DNA of 64,000 bases from an uncultured Bacteroidales bacterium (lineage in GTDB: Bacteria > Bacteroidota > Bacteroidia > Bacteroidales > UBA932). The translations under genes were made by a program, and so were the position numbers. The notes beneath the pieces are model-generated. The model saw only the letters and a program-made list of their open reading frames with translations, was not told where the DNA came from and made no database searches. The DNA lies in the NCBI GenBank assembly GCA_900319975.1, contig ONQP01000001.1:1-64000 (forward strand), written 5' to 3'. This document shows, one piece after another, positions 51,518 to 59,994 of this stretch (within the stretch, counting starts at the first letter, position 1; each line of letters begins with the position of its first letter).

Positions 51518-53252
51518 CGGTCATCTCGCAGGCGGCGCAGTCGAAATGGAGCGCCAGCCGGCGGCCGTTGTTGAGCAGGAAGAGCTCCTTCGGCGGCTTG
51601 GCGCCCTGGTATTTCGGGCAGAGGCCGAGCTCGTAGCGGACGCAGTATTTGCTGCGCATCAGTTCGGATTCTTCGCTGCGCTCAGAATGACAGGGGGCGA
51701 CAGAATGACAGGGAGCAGGTCGGGAATGACGGGAGACAGCGGGAAGGGAATCCAGGTCCTCGGCGACCAGGCGGCGGATGCCGTTGATGGTCGAGGCGCT
51801 GAGCAGCGGCAGGCGTTCGCCGGCCGTCTCGACCTTCAGCTCTTCGAGCGAAAAATGATAGACGCCGCTGCGCTTGGACAACTGCTCACGCAGCATCGCC
51901 TCCGCGCGCTCGCGGTTCTCGGCCGTCTCCACGTCCATGTGGAACGGACTCAGCACCTCGCGGCCGTCCGCCGTGACGGCGCGCACCTCCAGGACATATT
52001 TGCCGTGCAGGCGCAGCGCGAGGCGCACCGGGATCTCCCGGTGGCAGACCTGCGTCTCCAGCATCTTCTCGAAGGCGGTGTTGATGTTGCGGTAGAGGGT
52101 CATCCCCTCCCGGAGGTCGGGGACGTCCTTGCAGCTGACCTGCAGGCCCTCGCAGACGTCGCCGCGGAAGCCCGTGACGCCGTCGGCGGTCGCGATGGCG
52201 AAGCCGTCGCCGTTGTGCAGCACGAGGTCGCGCCGCAGCGGCCGGACGTCGAAAGACATCGTCCGGCCCGGCTGGCGCCGGATGCGCTGCACCGTCCCCA
52301 CGGCCTCGCCCATCGACTTGGGCGCGTCCATCGAGGACCACGGGCCCCGCTTGCCGTCCAGGAAGAGCTCGGTATAGCCGCGGTTGAAGGTCTTGGCGGT
52401 GTCGGGCTCGAAACCGCCCGTCACCGTGCCGAATGAGGCGCGGCAGTAGCGGTCGGGATACTTCGCCACCAGCGCGTCCAGCGCCAGGGAATAGTCCCGC
52501 ACCACGTTCTTGACATAAGAGGCGTTCTTGAGCCGGCCTTCGATCTTGAAGGACATCACGCCGGCGTCGGCCAGCTCCTCGAGCCGGGCCTTGAGGTTGA
52601 AGTCCTTCAGGGAGAGGATGGCCTTGTTGCGCAGCAGCACCCGGCCGTCGCCGTCCACCAGATCATAGAGCGAACGGCAGGCCTGGATGCATTCGCCGCG
52701 GTCGGCGCTGCGCCCGTCGATGTATTCCGAAAGGCGGCAGTCGCCGCTGTAGCAGACGCAGAGCGCGCCGTGCACGAAGAACTCCACGTCGCACGACACG
52801 GCCGCGCAGATCTCCCGGACGGTCGAGAGCGGGAGCTCCCGCTCCAGGACGATGCGCTCGCAGCCCAGCGACTCGAAATATCTGGCGCGCTCCACGTCGC
52901 GGATGGCGCACTGCGTGGAAGCGTGCAGGGGGACGGTGATGTCATCCCAGGCCGCGATGCGCGGCTCCCGGATGATGAACGCGTCCGCCCCCACTTCCTG
53001 CGCGCGCAGCATCTGCGCGTGGGCTTCTTCTTCCTCACCCTCGCGCCAGAGGGTGTTGTAGGTGACGAATATCTGCACCCCGAAACGGTGTGCGTAGGTG
53101 CAGAGCTCGGCGATGTCCTCGAAGCTGTTGCCCGCCGCCTTGCGGGCCCCGAATCCGGGGCCTGCGATATAAACGGCATCGGCACCGCAGTCGATGGCCG
53201 CGATGCCGATATCTTTGTTCCTGGCGGGAGCCAGCAGTTCGAGACGTTGCAT
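51498..53252 (-). CDS. U32 peptidase-family protein (RNA hydroxylation type)
   Basis: 584 aa. U32 core: LELLAPARNKDIGIAAIDCGADAVYIAG, RIVLERELPLSTVREIC, and the signature EFFVHGALCVCYSGDCRLSEY with GECIQACRSLY, then FKIEGRLKNASYVKNVVRDY. Members such as RlhA and TrhP make 5-hydroxycytidine or 5-hydroxyuridine in RNA; which applies here is open. Near residue 510 a foreign segment, PCHSVAPCHSERSEESE, precedes LMRSKYCVRYELGLCPK. It is encoded by a known type of dispersed repeat, in frame. The ATG overlaps the TPR gene stop by one base. Confidence 0.88.
   Translation of the reverse strand: MQRLELLAPARNKDIGIAAIDCGADAVYIAGPGFGARKAAGNSFEDIAELCTYAHRFGVQIFVTYNTLWREGEEEEAHAQMLRAQEVGADAFIIREPRIAAWDDITVPLHASTQCAIRDVERARYFESLGCERIVLERELPLSTVREICAAVSCDVEFFVHGALCVCYSGDCRLSEYIDGRSADRGECIQACRSLYDLVDGDGRVLLRNKAILSLKDFNLKARLEELADAGVMSFKIEGRLKNASYVKNVVRDYSLALDALVAKYPDRYCRASFGTVTGGFEPDTAKTFNRGYTELFLDGKRGPWSSMDAPKSMGEAVGTVQRIRRQPGRTMSFDVRPLRRDLVLHNGDGFAIATADGVTGFRGDVCEGLQVSCKDVPDLREGMTLYRNINTAFEKMLETQVCHREIPVRLALRLHGKYVLEVRAVTADGREVLSPFHMDVETAENRERAEAMLREQLSKRSGVYHFSLEELKVETAGERLPLLSASTINGIRRLVAEDLDSLPAVSRHSRPAPCHSVAPCHSERSEESELMRSKYCVRYELGLCPKYQGAKPPKELFLLNNGRRLALHFDCAACEMTVTADQK
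51667..51695 (-). repeat. Dispersed repeat of the SERSEES type inside the U32 gene
   Basis: On the minus strand it contains CATTCTGAGCGCAGCGAAGA, the common short repeat whose usual reading frame gives SERSEES. Next to it, CATTCC/CATTCT motifs are repeated (CATTCTGTCGCCCC, CCTGTCATTC, GTCATTCCCGACC), so the inserted block may run to about 51740. Confidence 0.7.
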
Positions 53253-54184
53253 TACTTCAGCGCGTCGAGCATCTTCTTGGCGTCAGCGCCGTATTTGGGA
53301 TCGCTCAGGGCCTTGGTGTAGAACTCCTTGGCCTTGGCGTTGTTCTTGGCGGTCTGGTAGAGGGCACCGACGGTGAAGGCGATGGCACCGAAGTTGGAAG
53401 CGGTCGGAGCGGCCTCCAGGTACTGCTCGAAGTACTTGATGGCGTCGGCGTTCTTGCCAGCGGCCTGAGAAGCCTGACCGGCCACCTGCAGTGCCTGGGC
53501 GTTGGGGGCGAACTCGTTGGCCTTGAGGGCGGAGGAGACGGCGTCGGCGTACTTCTTGGCCTTGAGGGCGGCAGAAGCCTCCTTCAGGTAGATGTTGCCG
53601 AGCTGCTTGTTGGCCTTGGCCTCCTGGCCGTTGGCGGCAGCCGTCTCGAAGGCGGCCTTGGCCTCGTCGTTCTTGCCGGCGCTCAGCAGGGAGGCGCCCA
53701 TGAAGAACGCGGCGTTGCCGTCGGTCGGGTCGGCGTCAAGGATCTCCTTGAACGCAGCGGCGGCGGCGTCGAACTCCTTGGCCTTATAGAGGTTGTTGGC
53801 CTTGGAGAGCTTGAGCTGGGGGATCAGACCGGCGGCCTCATCCACAACGGAGAAAGCCTCGTATGCTTCAGCCACCTTCTGCACGTCCTGCAGGGCGGCG
53901 ATCGCTTCATCGAATTTGGATTCCTTGACCAGGTCCTTGGCCAGGGAGAGCTTCAGGTTGGGGATGATATTCTTGCAGTTGGTCACGATCTCCTGTCCCT
54001 CCTCTCCAAGTGCTTCGGCGAGCTTGAGCGCCTGCTCGAAAGAACTCAGGGCGCTGGCCTTGTCCGTGGAGATGGCTTCGGCACCAGTATTGTAGAGTTC
54101 AGTAACCGCGGCCAGATCCTGGGCGGAAACGGTTCCTAAAGCAACAACAAGCGTTGCGATCGTTGCGAGAATTTTTTTCATCAT
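53252..54184 (-). CDS. Periplasmic TPR-repeat protein
   Basis: 310 aa. Signal peptide MMKKILATIATLVVALGTVS with cleavage near SAQD. The rest is an array of TPR-like helical repeats rich in Ala, Lys and Glu (YNTGAEAISTDKASALSSFE, FDAAAAAFKEILDADPTDGNAAFFMGASLL, KNADAIKYFEQYLEAAPTASNF, KEFYTKALSDPKYGADAKKM). Likely a scaffold in the periplasm. A -7 box lies 36 nt upstream. Confidence 0.87.
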   Translation of the reverse strand: MMKKILATIATLVVALGTVSAQDLAAVTELYNTGAEAISTDKASALSSFEQALKLAEALGEEGQEIVTNCKNIIPNLKLSLAKDLVKESKFDEAIAALQDVQKVAEAYEAFSVVDEAAGLIPQLKLSKANNLYKAKEFDAAAAAFKEILDADPTDGNAAFFMGASLLSAGKNDEAKAAFETAAANGQEAKANKQLGNIYLKEASAALKAKKYADAVSSALKANEFAPNAQALQVAGQASQAAGKNADAIKYFEQYLEAAPTASNFGAIAFTVGALYQTAKNNAKAKEFYTKALSDPKYGADAKKMLDALK

Positions 54185-54220
54185 GCTTATCTGTTTTGTT
54201 AGTTTTAAATGTCGCAATCA

Positions 54221-54228
54221 CAAATGTA
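54221..54228 (-). promoter_or_regulatory. -7 box of the TPR gene
   Basis: Minus-strand TACATTTG, 36 nt before the ATG at 54184. Confidence 0.55.
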
Positions 54229-54241
54229 AGCATTTTCTTCG

Positions 54242-54249
54242 TACTTTTG
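54242..54249 (+). promoter_or_regulatory. -7 box of the M16-like gene
   Basis: TACTTTTG followed by C, ending 8 nt before the ATG at 54258. Divergent from the TPR promoter. Confidence 0.6.
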
Positions 54250-54257
54250 CAATTGTT

Positions 54258-56831
54258 ATGCGGAAGTTGTTTCAGCACATATCGTGCCTGATTTGCTTTC
54301 TGTTATCTTGTATAATGATGCAAGGACAGGAGCTTCCGTCCCTTGGCACCGCTCCGGAAATCAAAAGAGGCAGCCTGCCTGACGGCATCCAGTTCTATCT
54401 GGTCACCAATCCCGACCAGAAGGGCTTCGCTGATTTCGCGCTGGTGCAACGGGGACGGCGGGACGGTGCGGAGGCGCGCGCACTCCTGCGCGAGCTGCCG
54501 CATTTCGGCCGCCGTGCACCCTACCGTTTCCTGGCGGACCACGGCATCGGCTACGGCCAGGAAGGCTACATCTCCCTGCCGGCCGACGCGGCCCTTTTCT
54601 CCTTCCACGACGTGCCCACGTACGACGAGCGCGTCGCGGACTCCACCCTGCTGATGCTTTTCGACATGGCGGCGGCCTACGACAAGCCGCAGGCCGTCAT
54701 CATCTGCGGCGACATCGACGCGGCCCGCATCCGCGAGCGGATGGACCTGCTGTCGATGATGGTGCCGCCGCTCGGATACGACTTCCCCGGCATCGCCTAT
54801 GAATGGAAGCCGCAGGACACGCTCGCGCTGCGCGTCAGCGGCAACGGCGCCACGGAAGTCGCGGCGGTCAACGCCATCTTCCGGGCGGCCCGGCTGGACA
54901 AAGAATCGATGAACACCCCGCTGCCGCTCATCACCCAGGCCTACTCCGACCAGCTCGGACACATCCTCGGCAAGCGGATGGAGCGGCGCTTCCGGGAGGC
55001 CGGCATCCCCCTGGCCGGATTCCGCTACCGCTATGACGACAGCTCCCGGGGCCCGGGCGACGAACGGCACCGGATGACCGCCTACGTGCCCGCCGCGCAG
55101 CTGGACAGCGCCGCCCGGCTGTTCGCCTCCGTGCTCGGCACGCTGGACCGGGAAGGCGCGAGCCTGGATGAATTCCTGCTGGCCCGCGAACGCCAGATCG
55201 ACGACGCCCGGCGCAATGGCGCCCGGCGTCTGCACAACGACGAATACCTGGACCGCTGCGTCGCGTCCTATCTCTATGGCGCCAACCTCGCCTCCGGCGA
55301 AATGCTGAGCAGCTTCATCGGCACGCGCCGCCTGGACGACGCGCGCGAGCTGGAGCTGTTCAACAGCTACGCCCGCGCGTTGCTGGACTCCACCCGCAAC
55401 CTCACGCTGCGCTTCGACGTCCCCGTCCCGCAGGCGCTGGACGACGCCGGCCTGCGCCGGGCCTTCGCGGACGGCTGGGCCGAGACGGCCGGCACCCGGC
55501 CGGAGCCCGCCGGCCGGCTGGAGCCGACGGCGACGCCCCGGCGCCTGCGCCTGAGCGGCGACGCCGCCGAGCCGCTCTCCGGCGGCCGCCTGTGGACCTT
55601 CTCCAACGGAATCAAGGTCATCTATAAGAAAATGAACACGCCGCGCGAGTTCCGCTACGCCCTGATGCTGCGTGGCGGCGTGGCCGACGTGCCGCAGCTC
55701 CACGCGGGCGAGGGCGCGTTCGTGGCCGACATGCTCGGCCTGAGCCGCATCGGCGGCCTGAGCGGGCTGGAGCTCCGGGAACAGCTCGCCGCAAACGGGA
55801 TTACCCTCGAGACGGCCGCCACGCTCTCCGACCTGCGCATCACCGGCCGGGCGCCTTCCGCGCAGCTGTCGCTGCTCCTGCAGACGCTCCTGTCAGTGGC
55901 CGACGCGCGCCAGCCCGATCCGGCGGCCTTCGCCGCCTACCGCGCCGCCGAGGCCCTGCGCGTAGACCGCGAGGCCCTCTCGCCGCGCGACGTCGACGCC
56001 CTGATGGACGACATCCTGCGCCCGGACTATCTCTACCCGGAACGCAAGCGGATGGAGAACCTCCACGACGGGCTCCCCGAGCGCGCGGAAAGCTACTTCG
56101 CCGCGCTCTTCGACAAGGTGGGCGACGGCATCTTCGTGCTCATGGGCGACCTCGACGAGGACGCGCTCAAGAAAGAACTCACCCGCACGCTCGGCGGCTT
56201 CCGGACCAGCAAGCGCTTCTCCAGCCGGCCGCGCGTGGACAGCCGCTTCGTCGCCGGATCCGTGACCCGCTACGACCTGGCCGTTCCGGGCCTGGTCGGC
56301 GGCCGGGAGATCGGCGTCAGCGTGGCGCGCTCCGCGGCCGTGCCGTTCAGCCTGGACGGCTACATGTCGTTCCGCGTGGCCTGCGAAATGGTCCGCAGGC
56401 AGCTCGCCTCGGCGCTGGCTCCCCTGGGAGCCCGGGTGGACTGCTCCGGACGGCTGGAGCTCTTCCCCGCCGAGCGCATCACCCTCTACGTCCACTGCCA
56501 TCCCTGCCCGGAGGACGGCCTGCCGGCCGGCATCGCCCCCGGCAAGCCGGAAGACCTGCTGGACGCCGTCCGCACCGTGACCGGGCACCTGGCGGACCTC
56601 CCCCTGCCGGAGCATGTAGTCAACGCCACCCGGGACGCCCTGCTCAAGGAGCTGGAGCGGCGCTACGCCGACCCGGAGACCCTGATGGAGGACGTGCTGG
56701 TGCGCTACAGCGAAGGCAAGGACCTGATTACCGGCTACAAGGCGGCCGTACGGCGGGTGTCCGTCGCGAGCGTGCGCGACATCCTCGTCAAGCTGGGCGC
56801 CGGGGCCGAAGTTGAATATGTGATTGACTGA
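54258..56831 (+). CDS. M16-like protein without the zinc motif
   Basis: 857 aa. N-terminal signal or anchor (LFQHISCLICFLLSCIMMQG). The two halves each resemble M16 peptidase domains: the first starts LPDGIQFYLVTNPDQKGFADFALVQRGRRD, the second FSNGIKVIYKKMNTPREFRYALMLRGGVAD. The first half has ALLRELPHFG where HxxEH should be, and no other HxxEH is present. It is therefore probably a catalytically dead, structural or regulatory M16 relative. I chose ATG 54258 because it follows the -7 box directly. The stop overlaps the DUF3109 start (TGATG). Confidence 0.8.
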   Translation: MRKLFQHISCLICFLLSCIMMQGQELPSLGTAPEIKRGSLPDGIQFYLVTNPDQKGFADFALVQRGRRDGAEARALLRELPHFGRRAPYRFLADHGIGYGQEGYISLPADAALFSFHDVPTYDERVADSTLLMLFDMAAAYDKPQAVIICGDIDAARIRERMDLLSMMVPPLGYDFPGIAYEWKPQDTLALRVSGNGATEVAAVNAIFRAARLDKESMNTPLPLITQAYSDQLGHILGKRMERRFREAGIPLAGFRYRYDDSSRGPGDERHRMTAYVPAAQLDSAARLFASVLGTLDREGASLDEFLLARERQIDDARRNGARRLHNDEYLDRCVASYLYGANLASGEMLSSFIGTRRLDDARELELFNSYARALLDSTRNLTLRFDVPVPQALDDAGLRRAFADGWAETAGTRPEPAGRLEPTATPRRLRLSGDAAEPLSGGRLWTFSNGIKVIYKKMNTPREFRYALMLRGGVADVPQLHAGEGAFVADMLGLSRIGGLSGLELREQLAANGITLETAATLSDLRITGRAPSAQLSLLLQTLLSVADARQPDPAAFAAYRAAEALRVDREALSPRDVDALMDDILRPDYLYPERKRMENLHDGLPERAESYFAALFDKVGDGIFVLMGDLDEDALKKELTRTLGGFRTSKRFSSRPRVDSRFVAGSVTRYDLAVPGLVGGREIGVSVARSAAVPFSLDGYMSFRVACEMVRRQLASALAPLGARVDCSGRLELFPAERITLYVHCHPCPEDGLPAGIAPGKPEDLLDAVRTVTGHLADLPLPEHVVNATRDALLKELERRYADPETLMEDVLVRYSEGKDLITGYKAAVRRVSVASVRDILVKLGAGAEVEYVID

Positions 56832-57430
56832 TGGGAAACAACAGATTCGGAACGATCGTACAGATCGGAGACATACTCGTATCGGAAGATGTCGTGATGG
56901 AATATTTCGCGTGCGACTACGCGGTCTGCCGCGGCGCCTGCTGCATCGCGGGCGACAGCGGCGCGCCGCTGGAGGAGCGCGAACTCGAAAGCCTGGAGCG
57001 GGACTACCCCGCCTACAGCGGCCTGATGACCCCGCAGGGGCGGGCCGCCGTGGACGCCAAGGGCTTCTTCGAGGTGGACCGGGACAACGACATCGTCACC
57101 CCGCTGATGGCCCCCGAAGGGGAAGACGCGAAGGACCTGCCCTGCGCGTTCTGCCATTTCGGCGAGGCCGGCGAATGCCTCTGCGCCATCGAGATGGCCG
57201 GCAAGGTCAAGCCCGCCTCCTGCTCGCTCTACCCCATCCGCGTCACGAAACTCACCGGCGGCGGACTCGCCCTCAACGTCCACCACTGGGACATCTGCAA
57301 ACCGGCCTTCGAGAAGGGTCAGCGCGAAGGGATCCGGGTCTTCCAATTTCTAAAAAATCCCCTCACGAAGAGCTTCGGAGAGGATTTCTATGCTGCGTTG
57401 AGCGCTGCCGCTACACATCTGATCGGGTAG
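56831..57430 (+). CDS. DUF3109 cysteine-cluster protein
   Basis: 199 aa. Eight or so conserved Cys suggest an Fe-S or zinc protein of the YkgJ/DUF3109 group: FACDYAVCRGACCIAGDSGAPL, PCAFCHFGEAGECLCAIE, KPASCSLYPIRV and HWDICKPAF. Function unknown in detail. Translationally coupled to the M16-like gene by a one-base overlap. Its end overlaps the convergent gene at 57411 by 20 nt. Confidence 0.9.
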   Translation: MGNNRFGTIVQIGDILVSEDVVMEYFACDYAVCRGACCIAGDSGAPLEERELESLERDYPAYSGLMTPQGRAAVDAKGFFEVDRDNDIVTPLMAPEGEDAKDLPCAFCHFGEAGECLCAIEMAGKVKPASCSLYPIRVTKLTGGGLALNVHHWDICKPAFEKGQREGIRVFQFLKNPLTKSFGEDFYAALSAAATHLIG

Positions 57431-57872
57431 CCTCCAGCGCGGAGATGATCCGCGGGAGGTCGCGCGTCAGTCCTTCGACCTCCACGCCCGCACCCGCCGG
57501 CGTCAGGACGATGCGGTCTTCCATCATCTTGAGCACCCGCGACACGACCGAACGGCGCCGGAAGCTCCAGCCGCCGTCTCTCTCTCCTTCGAGGACATAG
57601 CCCAGCCGCTCCATGACCGGGACCACGACCGGCTGCAACTCCTCCCGGGAGCCGAAAACGTGCGCCGTGCGCCTGGAGAAACCGAAGCGGGGATAGATCA
57701 GGGCAAAGACCAGCAGGACAATCCCCATCTGCCACAGGGAATCATAGCCGTTGACGAACATTTTGGACAGGTCAGCCTCCACGAATCCGGTCAGGACAAA
57801 GGCGGCGACGACGAGGGTCAGGAAGATAAGCAGGAAGCAAAAATACTTGGCTGCGCGGATTATATATTTCAT
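57411..57872 (-). CDS. Small membrane protein of unknown function
   Basis: 153 aa. Two membrane helices (YFCFLLIFLTLVVAAFVLTG, WQMGIVLLVFALIYPRFGF) followed by a cytoplasmic domain of about 85 residues (EELQPVVVPVMERLGYVLEG ... RVLKMMEDRIVLTPAGAGVE) that may be a small alpha/beta module. Conserved-looking in Bacteroidales but not a named family to me. A -7 box TAATTTTG ends 5 nt before the ATG. Confidence 0.75.
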   Translation of the reverse strand: MKYIIRAAKYFCFLLIFLTLVVAAFVLTGFVEADLSKMFVNGYDSLWQMGIVLLVFALIYPRFGFSRRTAHVFGSREELQPVVVPVMERLGYVLEGERDGGWSFRRRSVVSRVLKMMEDRIVLTPAGAGVEVEGLTRDLPRIISALEATRSDV

Positions 57873-57877
57873 AATTA

Positions 57878-57885
57878 CAAAATTA
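57878..57885 (-). promoter_or_regulatory. -7 box of the gene at 57411
   Basis: Minus-strand TAATTTTG, ending 5 nt before the ATG at 57872. Confidence 0.55.
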
Positions 57886-57898
57886 GCATAAAATTTGC

Positions 57899-57906
57899 TA
57901 TTTTTG
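57899..57906 (+). promoter_or_regulatory. -7 box of the coiled-coil gene
   Basis: TATTTTTG, 26 nt before the ATG at 57933. The two divergent boxes are only 13 bp apart, so the promoters overlap. Confidence 0.55.
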
Positions 57907-57932
57907 TCTTAACCTTTAAAAATCTTACCAAA

Positions 57933-58847
57933 ATGGAAAAAGAAGATCCCATCGAGAAGCTTGAGAGACAGCAAGCTGAAAAGAAGTCCAACGGAGGCCT
58001 CAAAGCCGTGATGATCGCGATGATCGTGGTCGCCCTCGGTCTGGCCGCCGCACTCTATTATGTGATGAGTTCCAAGAACAAACTCGTGGGCGAACTGAAC
58101 CAGGAAAAAGCCGACCTGACCGAACAGATCATGGCCCTGCAAAGCGACTACGAGAACCTCTCGTCCGAATATGACTCGATCAACGCCCAGCTCGATTCCT
58201 CCCGCGAGGAGATCGCCCAGCTCGTCGACCGCGTCAAGCGGACCGAGGCTACTGACCGCTCCAAGATGCGCCAGTACGAGAAGGAACTCGGCACCCTGCG
58301 TTCCATCATGCGTGGATACATCAACCAGATCGACTCCCTCAACACGCTGAACCACAAACTGGCAGCGGAGGCCGCTTCGGCCCGCAAGGAAGCCGAGGAG
58401 ACCAAGCAGATCAACACCCAGCTGAGCCAGCAGGTGGAGAACCTGACCAGCCGCGTGACCGCCGGTTCCATCCTCAAGGCCCACAACTTCGTGATGTATG
58501 CCTACAACAACAACGACAAGATCACGGACAAGGCCAACCGCGTCGCACGCTTCCTGGTCAACCTCAGCCTCGTCGAGAATGAGCTGGCCGCCCGCGGCCC
58601 GGTGCGCGTCTATGTGCGCGTGACCGACCCGAACGGCAACCTCCTCTCCGACGGCCGCGGCACCACCTTCACCTTCAACGGCGAGACGCTGGAGGCCACG
58701 GCTTCCCGCGAGGTAGACTACCAGGGACAGGAAGTGGATCTGGGCATCTATGTCAACAACGTGGGCTCCTTCATGAAGGGCATCTACGTGGTTGACGCCT
58801 ACACGACCCAGGCTCAGCTCGGCCACGGCGAGCTCCTGCTCCGCTAG
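57933..58847 (+). CDS. Single-pass coiled-coil membrane protein
   Basis: 304 aa. Short cytoplasmic N-terminus, one membrane helix at about 25-45 (VMIAMIVVALGLAAALYYVM), a long periplasmic coiled coil to about 180 (LNQEKADLTEQIMALQSDYENL, KRTEATDRSKMRQYEKELGT), then a beta-type C-terminal domain of about 120 residues (GPVRVYVRVTDPNGNLLSDG, GIYVNNVGSFMKGIYVVDAY). Bacteroidota have such proteins beside cell-envelope genes; role unknown. hemW follows by 1 nt. Confidence 0.83.
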   Translation: MEKEDPIEKLERQQAEKKSNGGLKAVMIAMIVVALGLAAALYYVMSSKNKLVGELNQEKADLTEQIMALQSDYENLSSEYDSINAQLDSSREEIAQLVDRVKRTEATDRSKMRQYEKELGTLRSIMRGYINQIDSLNTLNHKLAAEAASARKEAEETKQINTQLSQQVENLTSRVTAGSILKAHNFVMYAYNNNDKITDKANRVARFLVNLSLVENELAARGPVRVYVRVTDPNGNLLSDGRGTTFTFNGETLEATASREVDYQGQEVDLGIYVNNVGSFMKGIYVVDAYTTQAQLGHGELLLR

Positions 58848-58848
58848 G

Positions 58849-59938
58849 ATGGTCTATCTGCACGTCCCCTTCTGCAGGAGTTTCTGCACGTATTGCGATT
58901 TCTATTCGGAGATCGCCTGCCGGGGGCGGGACGCGCAGTCTTTCGAACAGTACACGCAGGCGCTGTGCGCCGAGGCGTCCCTTCGCCGGGACGAGATCGA
59001 GGCCACGCGTGACCTGAATACGCTTTACATTGGAGGCGGCACCCCATCGGTGCTGCCTCCGTCGTTGTTACGACGGATGCTCGCTTCGCTCCGGGACCGA
59101 GCAGCAACATGGCAGCTTTCCGGAACCGTTTTCCGAGTTCACCATCGAAGTGAATCCCGAGGATATCGTGGAGAAGGGGCCCGACTATGTGCGGGAGCTG
59201 CTCGCGCTCGGGGTCAACCGGGTGAGCATGGGGGTGCAGTCGCTGGACGACGGCATCCTGCGCTGGATGAACCGGCGCCACGATGCGGCGCGCGCCCGGC
59301 AGGCGTTCGGCATCCTGCGCGAGGCCGGGGTGCGGAACATCAGCGTCGATCTGATTTTCGGCATCTCACAGCTGTCGGAGGCCATTTTTGCAGAGACGCT
59401 CCGCGAGGTGCTGGCCTGGCGGCCGGAGCACGTGAGCGCCTATCAGCTCAGCATCGAGGGCGGGAGCGCGCTGGCGGAACTCGTGCGCCAGGGGCGCTAC
59501 CGCGAGGCGCCGCAGGAGCAGTGCGCGGCGCAGTACCGCCAGCTCTGCGACGCGCTGCGCGCCGCCGGCTACGTCCATTACGAGATCTCCAACTGGGCCC
59601 TGCCGTGCCACGAAGCCGTCCACAACAGCGCCTACTGGTCCCGTCACCCCTATGTCGGCCTGGGCCCCGCCGCCCATTCGTTCCATGACCACATACGGTC
59701 CTGGAACGCCTACGACGGCCATCCGGCCGGAAGCGAAACGTTGAGCGAAGAGGAAGAGAGGGAGGAGGAGATCATGCTGGGGCTGCGGACGGCGCGGGGC
59801 GTGGCGGACGGGCGGATCGACGCGGCGAAAGCCGCGGCGGCACTGGCCGACGGCCGCCTGGAGCGCGCCGGCGGACGGCTGCGCATCCCCGAGGACCGCT
59901 GGTTCGTCAGCGACGACATCATCGCCGACCTCGTCTGA
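58849..59938 (+). pseudogene. hemW: HemW-like radical SAM protein, frameshifted
   Basis: The N-terminal part reads HVPFCRSFCTYCDF (radical SAM CxxxCxxC) and LNTLYIGGGTPSVLPPSLL in one frame. The rest, starting about FPEPFSEFTIEVNPEDIVEK and including NRVSMGVQSLDDGILRWMNR, ISVDLIFGISQ, and the C-terminal HemW domain, continues in the next frame to 59938. A single base change near 59093..59095 (GGG) would restore one protein of about 362 aa. HemW is a heme chaperone that resembles HemN. This could be a sequencing or assembly error, a true mutation, or recoding. Confidence 0.75.
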
Positions 59939-59978
59939 TCCTTTCTTTTCCGGACGGCGGAGATACACGGAAATTTAC

Positions 59979-59986
59979 TATCTTTG
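59979..59986 (+). promoter_or_regulatory. -7 box of pepP
   Basis: TATCTTTG ending 8 nt before the ATG at 59995. Confidence 0.6.
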
Positions 59987-59994
59987 TCTCCACT

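Noticed and set aside
59030..59120. Separate short gene start within hemW
   Set aside because: The peptide before FPEPFSEF has no similarity to anything; the second frame is best read as the continuation of hemW.
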